A stretch of DNA of 64,000 nt, from the NCBI RefSeq assembly GCF_000620785.1, contig NZ_JIAI01000002.1, forward strand, positions 1 to 64,000, in the 5' to 3' direction. This document shows positions 59,407 to 64,000 of the stretch, one piece after another (the stretch's first letter is position 1; each line of letters opens with the position of its first letter). A program made the position numbers and the translations under genes. The notes below the pieces were generated by a model. The model did no database searches. It was not told the DNA's origin and worked only from the letters and a program-made list of their open reading frames with translations. The stretch comes from Actinospineispora acaciae DSM 45401 (GTDB lineage: Bacteria > Actinomycetota > Actinomycetes > Mycobacteriales > Pseudonocardiaceae).

Positions 59407-60425
59407 CGGCCGAGGTCACCACCGCGCGCGAGGGCGACGAGACCCCGCCGCCGACCCCGCTGCCGTCCGTACCGCCTCCGCCGCCCTCGTCTGCGTCCTC
59501 GCCTCCACCGGACGCCGCCGAGTCGGCCGTGCCCGACGTCGCGATGCTGCCCAAGGTCCTCAAGCTCGCGGGAGCGGTGGTGGCCCCGACGACGATGCTG
59601 ACGGCGCTGCTCTTCTACTTCGGGCGGATGTACGCCGGACAGACGTTCGACTACTTCGGGGTGCACATGACGGCCCTGGACCTGAAGGCCGAGGACTTCC
59701 TGATGCGGAGCGCGGACGGCCTGATCTTCCCGCTGGTCGTGGCCGCCTCGATCGCCGTGCTGGCGCTCTGGGCACACCAGATCCTGTTCCGGTCGGTCCG
59801 CGCCGCGACGAGGCGGATCGCGCTGCGGATCCTCATACCGGCCTCGGCGCTCGCGGGTGCGTCCCTGGTGAGCCTGGCGGTGATCGACGTCGTGGCCGCG
59901 ACGCCGGTGTTCCCGGCCTATCCCGAGACCCGGGGGCTCAACTTCGCGGGCGGGGTGCTGCTGCTCGCGTACTCGGCGCGGCTGGCGCGGATACGCCTCG
60001 CGCAGCGGCGGCCCGGCCAGACGCCGCGCCGCCCGCCGGCCGCCGCGATGGTGGAGTGGGGCGCGCTGTTCTTCCTGGTGAGCGTCGGTGTGTTCTGGGC
60101 GGCCGGAAGCTACGCCAGCAGCGTCGGTTACGTGCGCGCCTGGCAGATCGAGGCGGCGCTGCCGACCACCCCGACGGTGACGCTCTACAGCGAGAAGAGC
60201 CTGAGCCTCAAGGCCGCCGGGGTCCTGGAGATCGCCTGCGGCCCCGACGCGGCCTACCGGTTCGCCTACGACGGGCTCAAGCTCGTGGTCCAGTCCGGCA
60301 ACCAGTACCTGCTGCTGCCGCCGAGATGGAGACACGCGAACGGCACCGCCATCCTGATCCCCCGCAGCCAGACGATCCGCCTGGAGTTCAGGCCGCCGAA
60401 CCTACCGCCGCGCACCACCTGCTGA
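59403..60425 (+). CDS. hypothetical membrane protein with four to five helices
   Basis: A 340-residue protein. It begins with an acidic, Pro-rich tail (PPPPPSSASSPPP), then helices near LKLAGAVVAPTTMLTALLFYF, LIFPLVVAASIAVLALWAHQI, LIPASALAGASLVSLAVIDV and WGALFFLVSVGVFWAAGSYA, and a soluble outside domain of about 100 residues. I know no family. GTG 59403 overlaps the lipoprotein stop. The 3' end overlaps the convergent PucR gene by 24 bp. A two-component envelope device with the lipoprotein is plausible. Confidence 0.65.
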   Translation: MTAEVTTAREGDETPPPTPLPSVPPPPPSSASSPPPDAAESAVPDVAMLPKVLKLAGAVVAPTTMLTALLFYFGRMYAGQTFDYFGVHMTALDLKAEDFLMRSADGLIFPLVVAASIAVLALWAHQILFRSVRAATRRIALRILIPASALAGASLVSLAVIDVVAATPVFPAYPETRGLNFAGGVLLLAYSARLARIRLAQRRPGQTPRRPPAAAMVEWGALFFLVSVGVFWAAGSYASSVGYVRAWQIEAALPTTPTVTLYSEKSLSLKAAGVLEIACGPDAAYRFAYDGLKLVVQSGNQYLLLPPRWRHANGTAILIPRSQTIRLEFRPPNLPPRTTC

Positions 60426-62039
60426 CCCTCTGGCGTCGCGGCGCAGCAGGTCGTGGCCGCGGACGGCCAGGCCGAGGCGCTGCTGGGTCTCGACGTCGTC
60501 CAGCGGCATGCCGGTCAGCGCCGCGATCCGGTCCAGCCGGTAGTACAGCGTCCGCCGCTGCACGTAGAGCAGCTCGGCGGCCTTGGACTTGTTGCCGCCG
60601 CAGTCCAGGAACGCGCGCAGGGTGGGCAGCAGCGGGCCGGCGGCGGTGGCGTCGTGGCGCAGCAGCGGCCCCAGCTCGTCCTCGACGTACCTGGCCAGCT
60701 CGGGGCCCTCGGCCAGCGCCACCAGCAGCCGCAGCACCCCCACCTCGTCGAAGCGCAGCGGCCGGTCGGCGTCGCCCATCCGCGCCGCCGCCGACGCGGT
60801 CCGGGCCTGACGCACCGCGGCGGACAGCTGCGCCGGCGCCACCACCCGGCTCAGGCCGCCGCGCACGCCCCGGCCCGCGAGCAGGTCGCCGAGGTCCCGG
60901 TCCGACCGGCCGGGGGCCACACCCACGACGGCGATGCCGTGGTCCTCCAGGTCCGCCACCACGCACGGCAGCTCCGAGGCGCGCAGCAGCGCCCGCAGGT
61001 CCTGGTCGGTGAACGTGCCGGTCGCGGTGTCCGGGGCGGTCACCGCCACGACCAGCGGGCGGTCCCGCAGGTCCGCGCCGAGCATGAGGGCGCGGGCCAG
61101 GAACTCCTCGCCGGAGATGTCGCCGAGCATCAGCCGGTTGAGAAGCGCGCCGTGCCGCTTGGCCGAGCGCGCGCCGCTCTCCCGCTCGCCGAGCAGGGTG
61201 ATCGCGACGGCGGTCGCGGCGCGTTCCAGCGCGCTCAGGTCCGCTGGCGCCGGCGGCACGGCGCCGTGCAGCAGGTGCAGCGCGCCCCAGGACTCGCCGC
61301 GCAGGACCACGGCGCGCCGGGCGCACGGGGCCACGTCGCGGAACCGGCCGGGCGGCGTCCTCGGCGCGGGCCGGGCGCGGTCGTGCGAGGTGACGTGGCG
61401 CTCGTGCGCGGCCCTGGAGTGCGCCGCCCAGTCCGCGACCACCTCGTCGCTGTCGTCGGTGCGGCCCGCGTAGGCGACGATCTGGTGCGTCACGTCCTCC
61501 AGCACGACCGGGTGCCCGGTGCGGTTCGCCAGCTCGGCGGTCATCGCCACGTAGTCCTCGCCGGCCAGCAGCAGGTCCAGGAACGCCTGGCCGGTGGCCT
61601 CCTCGGCGATCACCTCGCTCATCCGCAGGTCCATCAGCATCTCGTGGACCTGCGCGGAGGCCTCCACGAACGGGATCTCGTCGCGCAGCCCGACCAGCGG
61701 CAGGCCCAGCGCCTCGGCCTCGGACACGGCGGCCGGCGGCATCTCGGAGAACGCCCGGCCGGCCAGCTCGACGACCAGCACGGCGGCGCCGGCGGCGGCG
61801 ATCCGGCGCACGAACGCCCGCTGCTCCTCGCCGCCGGTGCCCATGCCGAGCCCGGCGGTCAGCAGCATCTCCCCGCCGGTCAGGAACCGGTGGATGTCCG
61901 GGATCTCACCGGCGTGCACCCACCGCACCGGCCGGTCCATCCGGTCCGCGCCCGCGTACACGGTCGCCTCGGTGCGGCGGAACACCTCCAGCTCCAGGGC
62001 GGTGCGCACAGTGAGAAGGAGCTTGGAGAAGTTCTGCAC
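60402..62039 (-). CDS. PucR/CdaR-family transcriptional regulator
   Basis: A 545-residue regulator. N-terminal PucR domain (EVFRRTEATVYAGADRMDRP, VRWVHAGEIPDIHRFLTGGE, MLLTAGLGM) of about 120 residues, CdaR/GGDEF-like middle, and C-terminal HTH with LLPTLRAFLDCGGNKSKAAE, LLYVQRRTLYYRLDRIAALT. Proteins of this kind are ligand-responsive activators of purine, amino acid or polyamine catabolism. GTG 62039. It is divergent from the HisD-family gene (99-nt gap), which it likely controls. Confidence 0.93.
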   Translation of the reverse strand: MQNFSKLLLTVRTALELEVFRRTEATVYAGADRMDRPVRWVHAGEIPDIHRFLTGGEMLLTAGLGMGTGGEEQRAFVRRIAAAGAAVLVVELAGRAFSEMPPAAVSEAEALGLPLVGLRDEIPFVEASAQVHEMLMDLRMSEVIAEEATGQAFLDLLLAGEDYVAMTAELANRTGHPVVLEDVTHQIVAYAGRTDDSDEVVADWAAHSRAAHERHVTSHDRARPAPRTPPGRFRDVAPCARRAVVLRGESWGALHLLHGAVPPAPADLSALERAATAVAITLLGERESGARSAKRHGALLNRLMLGDISGEEFLARALMLGADLRDRPLVVAVTAPDTATGTFTDQDLRALLRASELPCVVADLEDHGIAVVGVAPGRSDRDLGDLLAGRGVRGGLSRVVAPAQLSAAVRQARTASAAARMGDADRPLRFDEVGVLRLLVALAEGPELARYVEDELGPLLRHDATAAGPLLPTLRAFLDCGGNKSKAAELLYVQRRTLYYRLDRIAALTGMPLDDVETQQRLGLAVRGHDLLRRDARGSAGGARR

Positions 62040-62138
62040 GGACTGTGCCTACCACACGTGCGCGCGCTCGCCCACGATTGCTCCCGGACCGTCCGCCGTA
62101 CCCCCGCCGCACTCCGCCGCAGTAAGGAGCCGACCACC

Positions 62139-63413
62139 GTGCCCACGAGCAATGCCACCCGCGAGATCAGCGACACCGTCGCCGAGATCATCGCCGACGT
62201 CCGGGCGAACGGCGACGACGCGGTGGCCAGGTGGTCACAGAAGCTGGACGGGTGGGCGCCGGACTCGTTGCGGCTGGACCCGGACGCGGTGGCCGCCGTG
62301 CTCGCCTCGCTGCCCGAGACGGTGCTGGACGACCTGCGCTACGCCCAGCGCCAGGTGCGCACGTTCGCCCAGGCGCAGCGCGACTCGCTGACCGACTTCG
62401 AGGTGGAGACGCTGCCCGGGGTGTTCCTCGGCCAGCGCAACATCCCGGTCTCCGCCGTGGGCGCCTACGTGCCGGGCGGCCGCTACCCGCTCACCGCGTC
62501 CGCGCACATGACCGTGCTCACCGCGAAGGTCGCCGGCGTCGAGCGGGTGGCCGCCACCACGCCGCCGCACCAGGCGGCCCCGCCCCCGATCAGCGTGGCC
62601 GCCATGCACCTGGCCGGCGCGGACGAGATCTACGTGCTCGGCGGCGTGCAGGCGGTCGCCGCGCTGGCATTCGGCACCGAGTCCGTGCCGGCGGTGGACA
62701 TGGTCGTCGGGCCGGGCAACGCCTACGTCGCGGAGGCCAAGCGGCAGCTGTTCGGCGAGATCGGCATCGACCTGCTGGCCGGCCCGACCGAGGTGCTCAT
62801 CGTCGCCGACCACACCGCCGACCCGTTCGTGGTGGCCACCGACCTGCTCAGCCAGGCCGAGCACGGGCCGGACTCGCCGGCCGTACTCATCACCACCGCC
62901 GAGGAGGTGGCGCGCGGCACCGAGGCGTGGATCGAGCGGCTGCTGGTGAACCTGCCGACCCGCGAGGTCGCCGAGCGGGCCTGGCACGACCACGGCGAGG
63001 TGCACGTGGTGGCCACCCTGGACGAGGCGTTCGCGCTGGCCGACGAGTACGCCAGCGAGCACGTGCACGTGCTCACCGCGGAGCCGCGCATCGGGCTGGC
63101 CAGGATGCGCAACTACGGCGCGCTGTTCCTCGGCGAGAAGACCTGCGTCGCGTTCGGCGACAAGGTGATCGGCACGAACCACGTGCTGCCCACCCGCAAG
63201 GCGGCCCGCTACACCGGCGGGCTGTGGGTCGGCAAGTTCCTCAAGACGGTCACCTACCAGGAGGTTCGGGACCCCGCGAGCAGCGCCGAGCTGGGGGAGC
63301 GGTGCGGGCGGGCGTCCCGGTTGGAGAACTTCGAAGGCCACGCCCGCTCCGGCGACGTCCGAGCCGCGCGCTACGGCTCGGCCCCGCTGCCGTGGACGGA
63401 CCACTCCGTCTGA
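62139..63413 (+). CDS. histidinol dehydrogenase-family NAD-dependent alcohol dehydrogenase
   Basis: A 424-residue HisD-fold enzyme. GPGNAYVAEAKRQLFGEIGI and LLAGPTEVLIVADHTADP are NAD-loop motifs. Zinc and acid-base positions are kept in LLSQAEHGPDSPAVLI, SEHVHVLTAEPR, FGDKVIGTNHVLPT and EGHARSGDVRAARY. The last two motifs match the catabolic branch (HpsN-like sulfopropanediol dehydrogenase) better than biosynthetic HisD; no his genes are nearby. It would oxidise a primary alcohol to an acid in two steps. GTG 62139 with AAGGAGC. Confidence 0.87.
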   Translation: MPTSNATREISDTVAEIIADVRANGDDAVARWSQKLDGWAPDSLRLDPDAVAAVLASLPETVLDDLRYAQRQVRTFAQAQRDSLTDFEVETLPGVFLGQRNIPVSAVGAYVPGGRYPLTASAHMTVLTAKVAGVERVAATTPPHQAAPPPISVAAMHLAGADEIYVLGGVQAVAALAFGTESVPAVDMVVGPGNAYVAEAKRQLFGEIGIDLLAGPTEVLIVADHTADPFVVATDLLSQAEHGPDSPAVLITTAEEVARGTEAWIERLLVNLPTREVAERAWHDHGEVHVVATLDEAFALADEYASEHVHVLTAEPRIGLARMRNYGALFLGEKTCVAFGDKVIGTNHVLPTRKAARYTGGLWVGKFLKTVTYQEVRDPASSAELGERCGRASRLENFEGHARSGDVRAARYGSAPLPWTDHSV

Positions 63414-63454
63414 ACCCTGTGAGGCGAGCCTGATATCAACGAGCGGGAGGCGAC

Positions 63455-64000
63455 ATGACCAGGGTGCTCTACCTCTACGGCGGCTGGCCCGGCCACCAGC
63501 CCTACGAGGTCGCGCGGTGGGCACGCTCGCTGTTCGCCGAGCTGGGCTACGACGTGGTGGAGACGAACGACGTGTTCGCCCTGGACGCCGACCTCACCGG
63601 GTACGACCTGATCGCGCTGAACTGGAACAACGCCCTGGTCACCGAGGGCCTGAGCGCCGCGCAGGAGGCCGGCCTGCTCACGGCGGTGGAGAACGGCACC
63701 GGGGTAGCGGCCTGGCACGGAGCGGCGGCCGCGTTCCGCGCGAGCCTGAAGTACCACTGGCTGATCGGCGGCAGCTTCCTGGAACACCCCGCCGGCGAGG
63801 GCGTCAGGTACCCGTACTCGGTGACGATCACCGACCCGGACCACGAGATCACCAGGGGCGTGACCGGCTTCGACGTCGCGTCCGAGCAGTACTACATGTC
63901 CGTCGACCCCAACAACCACGTGCTGGCCGAGACGGTCTTCACCGGCGACCAGCTGCCCTGGCTGGACGGGCTGCGCATGCCGCAGGCCTGGACCCGCACC
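63455..64000 (+). CDS. ThuA-domain protein, 5' part only
   Basis: The window ends after 182 codons. TRVLYLYGGWPGHQPYEVAR, YDLIALNWNNALVTEG and GTGVAAWHGAAAAFR followed by SVTITDPDHEITRGV and ASEQYYMSVDPNNHV match the ThuA/trehalose-utilisation glutamine-amidotransferase-like fold. Such proteins occur with sugar or polyol catabolic dehydrogenases. ATG 63455 follows GCGGGAGG, 41 nt after the HisD-family gene, so both are probably under the PucR regulator. The C-terminus is outside the window. Confidence 0.85.
   Translation, partial: MTRVLYLYGGWPGHQPYEVARWARSLFAELGYDVVETNDVFALDADLTGYDLIALNWNNALVTEGLSAAQEAGLLTAVENGTGVAAWHGAAAAFRASLKYHWLIGGSFLEHPAGEGVRYPYSVTITDPDHEITRGVTGFDVASEQYYMSVDPNNHVLAETVFTGDQLPWLDGLRMPQAWTRT

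Noticed and set aside
60453..62138. Plus-strand frame joined to the HisD-family gene through the PucR region
   Set aside because: Antisense to the PucR gene, which has full domain support; the HisD start at 62139 has its own ribosome site.
62139..63413. Histidine biosynthesis gene hisD
   Set aside because: No other his genes, a PucR neighbour, and C-terminal motifs closer to catabolic HisD-like dehydrogenases.
1..64000. CRISPR array, rRNA or tRNA genes, secondary-metabolite core enzymes
   Set aside because: No regularly spaced repeats, no rRNA- or tRNA-like sequence, and no PKS, NRPS or terpene synthase motifs were seen by eye.

Overview
The window reads as chromosomal DNA of a high-G+C actinomycete. 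Third codon positions are almost all G or C, GTG starts are frequent, and family choices are actinobacterial: a DUF574/PF04672 methyltransferase, a DUF5995 protein, PknB-type receptor kinases, a LAL-type LuxR regulator, and zinc-independent S14/S18 ribosomal paralogues. A Pseudonocardiales-type organism is my inference from general look only; nothing here fixes the genus.

Layout. 1-1.4 kb: end of a zinc-independent ribosomal paralogue operon (rpsR, rpsN, a methyltransferase) with a 167-bp MITE at the rpsR stop codon. 1.45-5.4 kb: two tandem membrane Ser/Thr kinases with different extracellular sensors. 5.4-8.1 kb: alpha/beta hydrolase, truncated luciferase-like monooxygenase, DUF574 methyltransferase and a MarR regulator. 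8.4-19.8 kb: a tightly coupled catabolic operon of aldehyde dehydrogenase, class III transaminase, polyamine-type ABC importer (binding protein, two permeases, ATPase), a kinase/M23-like/aminotransferase triple fusion and a YtcJ-like amidohydrolase. 19.9-26.3 kb: SnoaL-like protein, MFS transporter, N-acyl-D-amino-acid deacylase, hydantoin racemase, D-hydantoinase and an SDR. 26.3-29.7 kb: an islet of visibly lower G+C with a frameshifted GNAT gene, an HTH regulator/flavoprotein pair and two unknown small genes. 29.9-36.9 kb: PucR regulator, HyuA, HyuB and an M20 carbamoylase/allantoate amidohydrolase. 36.9-41.2 kb: small secreted protein, TetR with a divergent membrane protein, and an amidohydrolase plus MHS transporter. 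41.5-51.2 kb: polymer-ligase-like membrane protein, DedA and phospholipid methyltransferase, two-component system, IclR with a divergent MFS exporter, a ferric-reductase/ferredoxin fusion and an FAD monooxygenase. 51.4-60.4 kb: M6 metalloprotease, LAL regulator, ECF sigma factor, DUF5995 protein, hydrolase, and a lipoprotein plus membrane protein pair. 60.4-64 kb: second PucR, a HisD-family dehydrogenase and a ThuA-domain protein cut by the window end.

Taken together, 8-41 kb and 60-64 kb look like a nitrogen-scavenging island for polyamines or amino alcohols, hydantoins and other cyclic amides, N-acyl-D-amino acids and N-carbamoyl amino acids. Local regulators of the MarR, PucR, TetR and IclR types punctuate it.

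The most interesting observation is a pair of related structured RNA leaders, at 19771-19904 (before the SnoaL-like gene) and 31653-31746 (before hyuA). Each is closed by a perfect 11-bp stem. They share a conserved 23-nt core hairpin and a 3' hairpin, and they differ by compensatory base changes. In both copies the 3' strand of the closing stem can instead pair with the ribosome binding site and start codon of the downstream gene. This is the layout of a translational riboswitch, and I cannot match it to a class I know.
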